A DNA stretch of 64,000 nt from Chloranthus sessilifolius (taxonomy: Eukaryota; Streptophyta; Magnoliopsida; Chloranthales; Chloranthaceae): positions 73,550,671 through 73,614,670 of the forward strand of contig CM037598.1 of the NCBI GenBank assembly GCA_021018995.1, in the 5' to 3' direction. The notes under the pieces are model-generated. The model ran no database searches. It had not been told where the DNA came from and was given only the letters and a program-made list of their open reading frames with translations. Shown here piece after piece: positions 11,324 to 23,484 of this stretch (the stretch's first letter is position 1; every line of letters starts with the position of its first letter). The translations under genes were made by a program, and so were the position numbers.

Positions 11324-12511
11324 TTACCACACTTGAAATGACCTCGCATTCCTCGCCATAACTGTTGTTTTGTGGGACTTGCCACATTTAGCACAAGTTT
11401 CCCTTGGTGATGAAGTAGCAGCTCTCGAAAGACCTTGTGTAGTTGTAGCCCTGCTGGAAAAAACAGGACCTTGATACTTCATCGGTCTCCCTGATGCCAG
11501 CAACGGGTAACCTTGATGGGTAGCTTGTTGTGCAGCTCTCCCATACCCTATCTGGAACGATTGTCTCTGATTCGGTGGTACAAACCTCGGTTTCTTATAT
11601 ACCGATTCATAACTCCCCGTCCTGCTTGGATCAATGCTTTCTCTACCTTGTGGTTCCCTTTGACGGTATCGGTTATTATTTTCTTCTTCGACTACCAATG
11701 CCTTACTCATTACTTCTCCATAGGTTTTCAGCTGGAAGGGCACAACCCCTCCTCGAATGTCCGACCTTAAGCCCTGTTGGAACCTCTTCGCTTTCATCAA
11801 ATTACGGTTACGTGAATTCACTCCATACTCTCTCACGGTCATCCTTCCCTGCGCTAGTTGTAGAAATTGGGTCTCCATCTGATTCCTCACAACTTCAGGA
11901 AAGTATTGTTTATTGAATTCTTCTACGAATTCGTCCCAAGTCCACGACATATCTGGAGTTTCTTGTGCTCTTGTTCTACAAATGATTTCCACCAAGGTCC
12001 TTCTCCATCTAACATATATGCCGCCAACGGGACGCTCTCATCCTCCGTGCATGTCGACGCTTAAACACCTTCTCCATTTCCCCAACCAGTTTTCGGCCAT
12101 TGTATACACTTTGTCACGAAAAGTTTGGAGGTCTCATTCTTCCTAATTCGTGAATGAAGCCATCAAGGTGTAAGTCCCATCGGAGGGTAGGTGTTCGTTG
12201 TGGTTCTGCATCTGTCTGCCAAGGACGCTTTCGTGCCATGGCGTTGCCATGGTCTCCATTGTGTGCATCATCCTCCGACGCCTTCTTCTCTTACTTCATT
12301 TCTCTCTCTCACCCTATCTTGTTCCCTCTGATCTCGATCCTGTCTATCTAGATCTTGCTCCTCTGCTTGAGTTTGGTTTCCTCCCTGGCCACTGCTCTCG
12401 GGAATCTCCCTGTTTCCCAATGGCACTCTGTTTGTAGGTGAGACGAACCCATCTCATCACAAAATTCCTATCATGACCACCCCTGGGTCGGCCTCTCCCT
12501 CTAGGAAACAT
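11324..12511 (-). pseudogene. gag: gag of element 1, frameshifted
   Basis: A minus-strand ATG at 12511 starts an Arg/Gly-rich head (MFPRGRGRPRGG) typical of plant gypsy Gag, which stops after about 50 codons. The 11995-11324 frame carries the retrotransposon Gag core (WDEFVEEFNKQYFP, LAQGRMTVREY, QGLRSDIRGGV) and a CCHC zinc knuckle start (CAKCGKSH). A frame change then removes the last Cys. Gag forms the virus-like particle and its knuckle binds element RNA. There are at least three disruptions. The N-terminal ENWLG-type segment is visible at 12060-12120 in another frame. Confidence 0.85.
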
Positions 12512-12594
12512 AACGGTCTGCATGAGAATCCATAATCTCGTTAGCAGAAGTCCCTAGATTCTAACGATATGATAGTCAGAACCTGGAAGAAAAA

Positions 12595-12607
12595 GGCTTT
12601 GATACCA
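12595..12607 (-). other. Primer binding site (initiator Met tRNA type)
   Basis: The minus strand reads TGGTATCAAAGCC two bases inside the 5' LTR. It matches the plant initiator-methionine tRNA primer site TGGTATCAGAGCC with one mismatch, which fixes element orientation. Confidence 0.9.
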
Positions 12608-12609
12608 AC

Positions 12610-14776
12610 TGTGACAGCCCGAATTTCGAAACCCCGAAATCCATGCCATCAGCAAGGCCTTCAAGGCCGTGCCCCGAGTTCCTTACGAAACATTGGTATA
12701 TACAATCCAAAATTTTAATTTGAGCACTCATAGCTACAAAGCTCAATAAAATAATCAAGGTGTCGCAAGGCAGTCCTTGTCCCATGCCATTTCATGGACA
12801 TAAGAACTTACCCAAATGGTTGGTAATAACAATTCATCCTAGGCGTTCTATCAAGGAATGGAAATTAAAACATTCAAAAGAAAAGAGGCTTGATATACCA
12901 AGCCATACATAGCACTCTCTCAACTCACTCTCAAAATATGCAGCGGGTTTCCTAGAAGAATTCCTCAGGAGGAGGTTCTGACTCTTCAGGCACGAAAATC
13001 AAGCCCTTGGACCGACTTCTTCCGAAGTCCTTGCTGTCGCTAGTCTTGGACCTGCGACGTATAGTCTAAGGGGGGTGAGCTACATCCTAGCTCCGTAGGG
13101 AAAACAAAAAGAACATATAGATCAACCTTCACACATATGTCAGTAATTTAACAAGCATGGAATTATAAGGTAATCGCTTATGGACAACAATTTGAATAAC
13201 AGGAAATACCCAATGATTTTGGTCGTTACTTAGAATGGTTTCGTTTAATCTCCTTATTTGTTTAGTTGTAAAATTTGGCCTAATCACTTAAATCTTAACT
13301 TAAGTAGTCCCCGAGCAATATAGCATCGAGCCCCGATGGAATACCCACCATCGTCGTCTAACTAGACAGTTATTACTATACGTATCCCCTGGGGATACTG
13401 CCCAAGCCCCTTTCTCATAGGTGGCGGGTCTATTCTCAATCTACATCCCTGGGATGTGTTATAAATGTACGGATTGGCGCTGTCATGGATATCGTCACGG
13501 ATATCCCGTCGAGTCGGGTCAGGTATCTAATCAACCTTAAATAATAAAAATATCAATGTGCTTTACATATAGTTATTCACCGTGGATCGTAAGTAATTAT
13601 ATTACATTAGGCCTTATCACATTACCTTCGTTTCTCTGTTTGTTTTCATCTGCATCCCTGGGATGTCCCATACATCTGTTGCACCCCTCTTTGATGAAAC
13701 TACATGATTTTTCGTCCCTTAGGGACCTCAAGATTTTCACGTTGTAACACACAAACACACCCTTATCATGAGGGTTCATGAAATATATATGACTATTTAA
13801 AATGATTATACGATGCATATGAGTTCACGGGATAATGCACATGTTTCAAGAATATTCCCTACCTCGACGAAACTCAAAAGGCGCCGTAGAGGGTTATAAT
13901 GCAACAAACCTACATTTCAAAAATAGGTTTAGAACAATCTAAAGTCATTGGGGTGTCTGACCCCCAAGTTTCTTATATTTGAAAAAACCAAGATCTGAGT
14001 GGTCACCAGACCTCGCTCGCGCGGCCACTTATCCTCGCTCGAGCGGTCACTTGACCTCGCTCGAGCGGTCTCTTGACCTCGCTCGAGCGGTTAAATCGAG
14101 GTCGCTCGAGCGGTTAAATCGAGCTTTCGAATTATTATTGTGGACCCTCGCTCGAGCGAGCTTCCCTTTAGTTTTGGGGACCGCTCGAGCGAGCCCAGAG
14201 TTATATTTTCTTCTATTCATCCTCGCTCGAGCGAGCCTTTTAGACCGCTCGAGCGAGGAACGATGATTTTGTTCCTCGATCGGATCGAGAACATGCTTCC
14301 TTCCTTCATGTTACCTTAATCTCCTAAAAAGAAATATTCAGCCAACATTCTTTCTACTATTTAAAACATTCCTAGGCATCTATCATGTCTTTAACGTACC
14401 TCTGACGATGATTCATGCGCAAGTTCGATTCACGACTCGAAATTTTACTAGGCCAACAGGCCTCTAAGGTTCTTTCTTCCAGTCTCTTCCTCTAATCTCC
14501 TTTGCTGACTTGAGTCCCAACGAACCCTAGTTCTCTACTAGGCTCTTCTCTTCTTTCTCTCTATATTCTCCTTCTCTCTCTATTTAGGTTAGAATAGAAT
14601 TACGTAAGGGTTCCTCTCTCTCTCTTTCACTTTTATATCTATAAGTTAGGGATATGCTAGTGTGTTTCCCACATACACACTTAGTGTCTTTGGTTCGTTT
14701 TGGTCTCCTTGTGAAACACATGTACCTATGTGTAAAGCATGCCGTGCACTCATCTCAAAAATCTGGGGTTGTGACA
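12610..14776 (-). repeat. 5' LTR of element 1
   Basis: 2167 bp, termini as in the 3' LTR. The palindrome array is at 14014-14255 (starts 14014, 14036, 14058, 14080, 14103 and onward) with a minus-strand TATA-like CAAATATAAGAAA at about 13972-13983. It is near-identical to the 3' LTR, with a shorter version of the 4090-4165 segment. CT runs lie at 14560-14635. Confidence 0.95.
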
Positions 14777-14781
14777 TTTAT
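14777..14781. repeat. Target site duplication, right (TTTAT)
   Basis: Exact repeat of 3233-3237 directly after the LTR terminus. Confidence 0.92.
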
Positions 14782-17700
14782 CCCAGATTTTTTTGTGGGG
14801 GTCTTCATCACAAAATCATGGCTCTTCAAGGGCTCTGATTTCTAATGCAACAGGGCAGATTCTCTACCTTGTGCTCCAAGTGCCGTAACTTTCAAGCCGC
14901 GGGGACTCCGGGTTTGAAATTTTAACTGGGTATCGGGAACCCGTTAATGCATTTAACTTTAGTTTTTAAGAAAATTTCAAAATTACTTTCAGTTTATTTT
15001 GCTCTCTATTCTGAGAGTAAACTGTTGTGGGCTGCAAGGACTACAAATTTGGGCTATTTATGGGGTCCACCTAGTCATTTCATGCCACAACATTTCGAGT
15101 CTTGGTCCGGGATGATCCCAGATTGATCCCAGGTCAATTGAGGTTTCACTTTAAGTCCGTTCTAGTGGTTTAATCGGCAAGAGTCGCTTGCCGGTACTAT
15201 CCTATTCGTCGGGTATCGTTTTCTCTAACAAATTCGGATTAGCTTGGAGAGCCATCCGATGAAACCCATTTTTTCGGGCACGATTTTATTTTTCAAATCA
15301 ATTTCTTTTCAAAAATATGTTTTAAAAAATCAAGCTTTTCAAAATCATTTTTGATCAGGTTTTCAAGATCTATCCGCTACACGTACTAAGGCCTAATTGT
15401 CCGAAATTCTGTGTTTTCATCGATAAGCAATCGATCATCGTTGATCATTCATGAGCAACATTGGTCATGAGCTTCCATAGTTGGGAATCTCATCATACCA
15501 TAAGTCAACCAAAATGATCAAACTTCAATTCGATAGACCATCTAGTGGTTCCGATTAGTTTTTAACTACATAGAAATCCTACATCAAGATTTACCATATA
15601 CAAGCATCTATCACCATTCAAGTTTCTACGATCAAAGATCAAGATTCAAGCACACATTTACAAAATTCACTAACCTATTCAAGTCATCAGTGGATCAAGA
15701 TTTCATGATCAAAATCACATTAGCAAACAAGTCTTATACATCTATATTATACATTTCAAGCAATTCAAACAATTCTAATCATGGCCATCCGATCATGCTA
15801 CCATTAAAATTAGTAATTTAATCAATATTTTTTGAGATGCAATTCTAATAAACTCAGTGAATTCCAAGCACTAATATGCTCAGAATTTTAAGTCTAATTG
15901 CATGTAAAATAGGCAAGATTCAATACTACACTATATATAGACTATCTAGTATCATGCAATCTATAACCATCAATTTCAATCATGATCAATACTAGAAAAT
16001 TAAGAGAATATTTTTGAGATTCCACAGATATTTTATCTAACATTCAACTAATATCAGGTCACAAATTTCATTATTATACTATGAAAAGAAATGACATTAA
16101 TTGAAATTGTACTACACATAATAATCTAGTTGTCAACATGCATCTATAGCCATCCAATTGACCTTAAAATCAGTTATCAGAAATTTAATTTTCTGGGATT
16201 AAAACCTACTAATATCATCCACAAAACACTTGGATGTTATCCAAAAGGTTCATTTAATCTATGTACTATAGCATGAAATTATAAAGTTAGAGATTGAAAA
16301 TTTCTACACAATGATGAACATGGTTCATCTTTGACCAATCTAGACCATTGGATGGCCTTGCATGATCATTTTGATCACATTTCTGGCATTCAAATGTGCT
16401 AGTTAAGCTATATCTCATAAAACTAGAAGATCTTCAAACAAAAATCCAATTGTTTTTACAAAATTTTAAGATAAATCTAAGGAAATTCAACATTATGTAG
16501 TCTTGGTCAAGTTGACCAATCTAGACTATTAGATGGCCTTGCATGATCATTTTGATCACATGCATGACATCCAAATGTTCTGGTCAAAATAATATATAAA
16601 ATTTCAGAACTAAAATTCTAAGAATAGTCCAAAAACTTTGAACTCTATGGACCTAAACTTATACTACAAGACTAGAAACTCCAAACAAGAACTAATTATG
16701 ACATTACCTTAGGCTTGATCCTTCTAGCTTGCTGGTTTGTTTTGACTTTTTGTGGTGCAAGGGGATGGGATGGAGCCAAGTTTAATAATATGTGAGGCTA
16801 GAAGGTGTGGAGAGTTGAGTGGTGGTGTTGGATGTTGATTTTAATGGGTGGATAAGGAGGGCAAATTCAAGGTAGGAAGTGGAGCTCTAATGGTGGTGCA
16901 AGAGAAGGAAGAAGAAGGAGATGGTGGGAATGAGGAGTGCCCCATAGATATTCGATTTTTGTAAGGGGAGTTGGGGAACATGGGCTGAAATTTTTTGCCA
17001 TGTGTCCTTTAGTTGCTTCCCATGACCACTCTCTCTCTCTCTCTCTCCTCCACAATTCCATGCACATGTGATAGTGGACCCTACTTGGGTTCACTTCACA
17101 CCACACACTTGGGTCAAAGACTGTCCTTTGTGTCTTTCTATGCCCTCAAAAATTATGAATTTCTATTGTCCAACTTATCTTGTGGTGCATGTGTAAAGGT
17201 GCATCTATTGCCCTAGATTTCTCCAAAGTTATTTTGTGGTGTAAGATGGGTCAAAATTGAGTCAAATAGATTAAGGGCTAGGATTTGCTAGAAATTTATA
17301 AAAATCTATTTTCTAATTAGGAAAATTAGGAATTTAGCTCCCTTGGCTTTAAATTGTATTTGCAAGAAATATCATTGCTCCTTGCAAGGCACAAACACAA
17401 CCTTAAATGTTAGTGCATCGAATTCTTTCAAATTTATGAGTCTAGGTTTGACCCAAACCATTGACCAATCCCATAATCATCATCGAAATCTAATCCGTTG
17501 GTGATGATCTCCTCATCAACACTAAGGCTCATAGCCAATTCGGGTCTAACCCCGAGTCAAGGTCCATCAGAAACTAGTCCGGGCTTGTCGTAAGGTGTGA
17601 GATGCGGTGAGTGTTTTACTAATTTACTAGCACACCCATTCAAATAAAAAGGTGTCCGACGGGTGCCACTAGAAATAGGCATTATCCCATCAATCTAAGG

Positions 17701-17830
17701 TGTGTGCTTAACAATTTAGGTGACCTTAGGCAGTCACCTGGTACAGTCAGATATCATCAAGTCTCAGTCAACAGGTTGACCAACAATAGAAATCGAGGGG
17801 TAGGTGTTACATGCATGAACTCATCTCAAT
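14782..17830. other. AT-rich non-coding stretch with a 181-bp-offset duplication
   Basis: No gene recognised on either strand. A block of about 50 bp beginning TTGACCAATCTAGAC at 16331 recurs at 16512, both followed by ATTTTGATCACA. A CT dinucleotide run is at 17028-17050. This sequence is the right-hand flank of the element 1 insertion and must once have been continuous with 3237. Confidence 0.6.
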
Positions 17831-18414
17831 CTAACACCTTAGATTTCCCCTAGGTAAATCCTAGGTCTAAGATGGGGTCAAAGTTGGTGTATTCTTTTAA
17901 GGGCTAGGATTGTATAGAATTTTATTTCTAATCTTTAATTCATGAAAATTAATTCAACTAGCCCTCAATTATCCCATTTATTTACAAGTTTTGCCCTTAT
18001 TCCATGCCAAACAACATATTTTGACTTTATTTGTTAGGACATCTAGAGCCTTCTAATTTTGGTCAATTGCATGACCAGCCCAAAGAAGGCACATCAAATG
18101 GGTGATTTCCAATCACCTCCATTGATGATGATCACTAGATCATCACCATCAATTTAGGTTTAAACAAGGTGGGACATCGGGTGCCACATGCAATGTTTGA
18201 ATGAGGGGTGCCTTTAAGGGTTTAAAATTTATGGTGGGTGCCCTTAAGGGTGCTACATAAAATTCAACTGATGGGGTGCCTCCAAAATCTTTAGATTGAG
18301 TATCCTCAATCAGTGTTGGTGCCCACATTTTAAAAGTGCCTAAATCTCGAGTCTCCAAAGGGGTCGGGTTTCAGGTCAAAGGTTTGACTAGCCCGAGTTT
18401 TCAGGGGTAGTAGT
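17831..18414 (+). repeat. Dispersed direct repeat, copy 1 (584 bp)
   Basis: It matches 29665-30249 in the same orientation almost throughout: it begins CTAACACCTTAGATTTCCCC and ends GAGTTTTCAGGGG. The second copy ends in a purine tract followed by TGTAACA, so both may be the 3' internal end of one retroelement family. Divergence is low compared with the flanks. Confidence 0.8.
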
Positions 18415-19940
18415 TATATTAATTATCCCCTCCTTAAAAGGATTCCATCCTCAGAATCAAAGATAAATAGAAAAGTTTCATTTTTGGACTAGAAGGGGAT
18501 CAACACTCATTGTTAATGAGCCCAAGGTAGTCATGAATACGACTCCGTAAGTTTTTAGTATTCTTCTAACCTAAGTTAGTTTGGCCCTTTTTCATTCCGA
18601 TGGTCTAATCCACACCAACATAGTCATTCAAAATGATCGTATCAGGCATTTAAGCATAAAATAATTCAGGTTCTCAAAACTTGTCGGTATCTGAATTTTA
18701 ATCATTCGATCATCAAAATCATTATTTGGGGTTCAATATCAATCCTTTACCAATTTTCCAATTGTATCATAAGAATTAATCAAACTTTTCGTATTCAGAG
18801 TCAGTTTAACAATTTAAATTTTAAATTTTCACCAAAAAATCAATTTCAATTTACATATACACATCATCCGATATTTTATTTTATATTCAGTATCGATAAT
18901 TCAGTTCCTTATTCAATATTCAGTTATTTCCAATTCAATAGTTAATCAACAGATACATTCTATATTAGTTGAACTCACACATATTCTATATAGTCCAATG
19001 ATCTTATTTGATTTTAACTACCAATTTAAGTATTAGATTTCATTTTATAATTCCCGACAATATCCTTAATAATCAGTCATTTAATACATATTCTTCATTT
19101 CTAGGCATCGAAGTGACCTTTCTCATTACAATAATATTCGGCGTTTTCATAGTAGGGGTATTAAGATCATAATTGCAGGTATCATTCGGATGATGGTGGC
19201 TAGCAATTTCAGATTTTCGAGGGGTTTGCAGAATTCAAGACATCCTTTCCAATAGGGTACAAGAAGAATACAAAGAACGATCAAGCGATTACAGGATTTC
19301 ATATTGAGTGTCTTAAAAGACTGAATCGAAATCATACAAATAAGTTTTAAAAGGAATCAACGAGCCTTTATTAGTTGCATGTGGGTATGCATCCACACAT
19401 CCAACAAAATCGGAGCGTGGGAAGAAAGAGACAGGTTTCAATACATACACAAATCTGCATATGCATCTGATAGGAAAGAGTAATAAACGATACTTTACTA
19501 CATCTTTAAAGAGATCAAAAATACATTGAAGACCAAGGTACAATCGAATTAGAGACATAGATTGTCCGAGAATAGAAAGAACTTACTTTATCGAAATTGA
19601 AAAAATTCGAAAAATTAAAGATTTCTCATATTTTATGAGATTAAGTCTTAAAAGGATCAAGGTAAAGTAATTTATTTATTATATTATTATTGATATAATC
19701 GTATTTTAATACCATTTTAGTTTATAACTAATTTAAGTTCTAGTACATGTCCAACCTATATCAAATTCAAATCTAATGCAACATCTATATCAGGTTCAAT
19801 TCTCAAATATCAATTCATCAATTATAGAGATCAAAATCAAATCTAAGTTCGATCACATATCAAATTTGATTAGTTTTGCACCATCCAAATGATGATCGCA
19901 GTGGCACCACCCAAGTGATAATCTTCGAAGCTCAAAATCT
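18415..19940. other. AT-rich non-coding sequence
   Basis: No coding or RNA gene features. It consists of CAATTTC/TTCAAT-type low-complexity sequence. Confidence 0.5.
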
Positions 19941-20691
19941 GCATCATCCGAGTGATGATCATAGAGGTATTTGTCCTATTCGAGTGATGATCACAGAAAA
20001 TTCATTTCTGCACCATCCGAGTGATGACCATAGTGGCATCATCCGAGTGATGATCACCAAATTGAATCTATCAAATGTTCAATACCCTTTTTAGACTTTT
20101 GTCAGTAGTTAAAGGGTTCGATATCCATATCAAGTATCAATCAGTTTAATTCAATTTTCAAGATGTCAATTCAATCAATTTGGTTCAATTTTCGGGATCA
20201 GTCTAGTCAGTTCGATTCCATTTCAAATATTAGTTCGATTCGATTTCAATTTTTCATTCAATTATATATCAAATATCAGTTCAAGTATAGAGTTAATCAA
20301 TTGGGTTCAAAATTTGCATCATCCGAGTGATGATCACAGAGGTATTTGTACCATTTCGAGTGATGATCACAGAAAATTCACATCTACACCATCCGAGTGA
20401 TGACCGCAGTGGCATCATCCGAGTGATGATCACCAAATTGAATCTATCAAATGTTCAATACCCTTTTTAGACTTTTGTCGGTAGTTAAAGGGTTCGATAT
20501 CAATATCAAGTATCAACTAGTTTAATTCAATTTTCAAGATGTCATTTCAATCAATTTGGTTCAATTTTCCGGATCAGTCTAGTCAGTCTGATTCCATTTC
20601 AAATATTAGTTCAATTCGATTTCAATTGTTAATTCAATTATATATCAAATATTAGTTCAATTATAGAGTTAATCAGTTGGGTTCAATCTTC
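19941..20691. repeat. Two-copy 376-bp tandem repeat with GTGATGATC core
   Basis: GCATCATCCGAGTGATGATC starts at 19941 and 20316. TCAAATGTTCAATACCC starts at 20071 and 20447. GTTCAA motifs at 20301 and 20677 keep the same 375-376 bp offset. Within each unit CATCCGAGTGATGATCA recurs three to four times as a short sub-repeat; the sub-repeat also precedes the first unit at 19880-19925. Confidence 0.85.
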
Positions 20692-22239
20692 AATAAAAGT
20701 CCTTGTACAACACAACACAATTCACAATTCAATCAAAATTCAAGGTCTTATTAGTCGATCAACACATATTTCAGGGTTCAAAATTTCAATTTATTCAAAT
20801 AAATTCAATTGTATTCTTTTTAAAGAGGTGTGCCAATATCAACTATAGGGTGTATTTTACAAGTCATGTATTACGAGTAGTACGTGGGTGTTTCAATATT
20901 AGGACTTATGCCCACTATATTCATAATACTTCAAACAGTTTCAAATCTCGAATATATCGATTAAAATCGTGATTAGATAATTTCTCTTTCTAGGTCTCAC
21001 TAGGTCATTAATATTACCCTTTGAATCAAACCTTGAAAAGTTGAATCTGATTGTTTCCTAGATCACTTGTAGGTGGATCTATGCTAGACCATTCCTAATT
21101 CCCTAAAATTTTGAGATTCAATGTAGGGGATCTATCTTCTAGATCATAAGCCTTTCACTTAGTAGTTCTCTTTTGATTTCTATCAAAATTCAGGAACATA
21201 GTCCTCTCAAATTGGATCAATTTCAAAATGAAAACTCCTGAGTGATTTAGTTTTCTTAGGGTATTTGACTTTGATACCTTTGGGATACCATCTAATAGGG
21301 TTTTAATATACCAATTAATATTCAAAGATATTTTATTTACCTTGATTATTGCACTACAATAAGTAGTATGCACAAGTATCCCTGATAAAATCATGAAATA
21401 AAATTGGGTGCACTGGCATTATCTAGTACAAACAAAGCAATATCAATCCAAACTCAAATATTATATAGATCCTAAGTAGAATTTTATCTCATTCAAGTTT
21501 CTTTAAATTTCAGGTACTTAAGGTATATTACGATTTTCTTCAAGGCAAAATTTCCAGAGGACTTCAGAGGACATCACACTTCCTTAATATCCCCAATTCT
21601 ATTTCTTCATTTAACGATGACAACTAGGTCGTACAAGTTCAAGACGAACGATGGATGGTATAATTATCCATTGAGGTGCACGTGCAAATTTTCAAAATTA
21701 TCGATAAATCTATTTTTCTTCGACTCTATTCATCAAAACAATCGATAAAAAAGGTTTTTAAATAATTTATGAAAATTTTCTAAAATTTTTCAGCTTTAAT
21801 ACCAAATCCGGTATGTCACCCCCCCAGCCCGTGGCCTCGCATATTGGGCGGCTCTCCTGCCCCGCACGTTATGATCCACGAGCTGGGTCAACGTGACACA
21901 CCTCTATTTTCGGTGTTCAATATAAAATTTTTTCTCCCAAATCGGAGGAAAATACAAAGTTTATTTATTGCGAAAAATCTCATTTTCTTAACCTGATCAG
22001 TTTCCAAATTTGATTATTTATTTATAAGGAAAATGCGAGTTCCTTTGAAATTTCTACTTGTTGCGGAACAAGGATAAAAAATTTGGGTTTCGTTTAGGTT
22101 TCGGGCTGGGCCGAAATCGAAATTTTGAATTTTGGTCGAAAACTTCCGAAAATATGGTTTTCGTTACGGTTTCGGTGAGGACCGAAACCGAAACATTTTG
22201 GCCAAAATTTTGAACCATGTTGCGGAAAGACAAGCGAAA
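20692..22239. other. AT-rich non-coding sequence
   Basis: No supported gene. A GC-rich patch with a C run lies at 21815-21900. TTTCGGTT/GAAACCGAAA-type short inverted sequences lie at 22090-22200. Confidence 0.5.
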
Positions 22240-23479
22240 ACAAAAGTATGCACTATTTCGATCAAAATAATTTCAAAGACTGATATTTAAAATGAGACTA
22301 ATGATTTTATAAAATAATAAACTAGACTAGTCTCAAACAAAAGTAAAGCAATTGTACAAAGTCAAAACCCAGTGTAAGTGTCGCGCGGTCCATCCACGTA
22401 TGTGATGGTAACTCAGATAAATTGGTATGTGATGGTAACTCAAATAAATTGAGTTAAATGCTTTCAGCTAGATGGGTCCTTGTAAATCTTTATCCGGCCA
22501 CTCCGTTTAGTTCTGACTGGGCGACATCTATCTTATTTATAGATTTTTTGGTCATGAAACGACGTAAGTAGTGAAGCTTAATAAAGTATTAGTTAGATTT
22601 ATCAATGCAATTCCAATAAGTTCTCACAATTCAATCAACATTTTCAGTCAAATTTCATCGGTTGTCTATCCGATGAATAACATTATATCTATATATCTCA
22701 GTTCGAATCTATCAATTTATCCAACAATGACTAATTAGACACTAATGAGATAATGACAATAATGTTCAAGGATCTATTCGATACAAAGTGATCGTTCAAA
22801 TTCCCATTCCAAGACATGATCAATAAAAATTTCCAATTATCAACATCAATAAAGCAATGACAAGTTCGATTTCCAATTATATATTCTATCAATACAACTG
22901 CACAATTTTCAACAGTAACATATCAAATTCAGTTACCAATCTACCGTTCAAACAATGTCATTAAGAAGTGTCAGGTTTCTTAATTGCAATTTAATCAGGG
23001 TTTATTCACTTAAATAATTATTCAGATATATCACCACAAAATTTACAATATTAGGTAATTAATTAATGCATCTGGTTTGATGATTTATTAGTGTTTTTTA
23101 TTTATTTCGATGTGATATTAAACACACACCATAGTCCGATATCAATATCAATTGCCAATGTCGCACAAACAAAGGTTGTCCCTCTTCATCACTTAGTCAA
23201 TCAAAACAAGGATCAATGACCCTGTTGGTCTAACGAGACCCAATCCTCAACTGACATTTCAAACTCTATTGAATAGGAGTCACTCATAATGTCCATTCGC
23301 AAGAATAGTGGTCAAATTTGTTAGGTTCAATAATCAATGTAGTATTATCTTTCCACTTTCGAGTTTTCAATATTCGTTATCAATAAATCAATATTCAAGG
23401 TTCAATAATTCATTCAATGTTCAAGATTCATGGTTCAATATTCAATGATTCTATGTTCAATGTTTGATAATCAAGCCGA

Positions 23480-23484
23480 TATTC
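23480..23484. repeat. Target site duplication of solo LTR (TATTC)
   Basis: TATTC at 23480-23484 is repeated at 25651-25655, flanking the solo LTR. Confidence 0.9.

Larger units (their letters stand above)
3238..14776 (-). mobile_element. Complete Ty3/gypsy LTR retrotransposon (element 1)
   Basis: An 11.5-kb element reads on the minus strand: 5' LTR 12610-14776, primer site 12595-12607, gag, protease, reverse transcriptase, RNase H, integrase with a chromodomain-like tail, an accessory gene, polypurine tract and 3' LTR 3238-5430. Perfect 5-bp target duplications TTTAT flank it (3233-3237 and 14777-14781). LTR termini are TGTCACA...TGTCACA. The two LTRs are nearly identical over long stretches with a few indel clusters (for example around 4095-4160 versus 13470-13530). 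The domain order PR-RT-RNH-INT is that of Ty3/gypsy elements. Coding regions are broken by several frameshifts and a stop codon, so this copy cannot make its own enzymes. Confidence 0.95.

Noticed and set aside
19880-20470. Possible CRISPR-like array (repeated GAGTGATGATCA)
   Set aside because: Spacing is irregular, the locus is in plant nuclear DNA, and the pattern is explained by a two-level tandem repeat.
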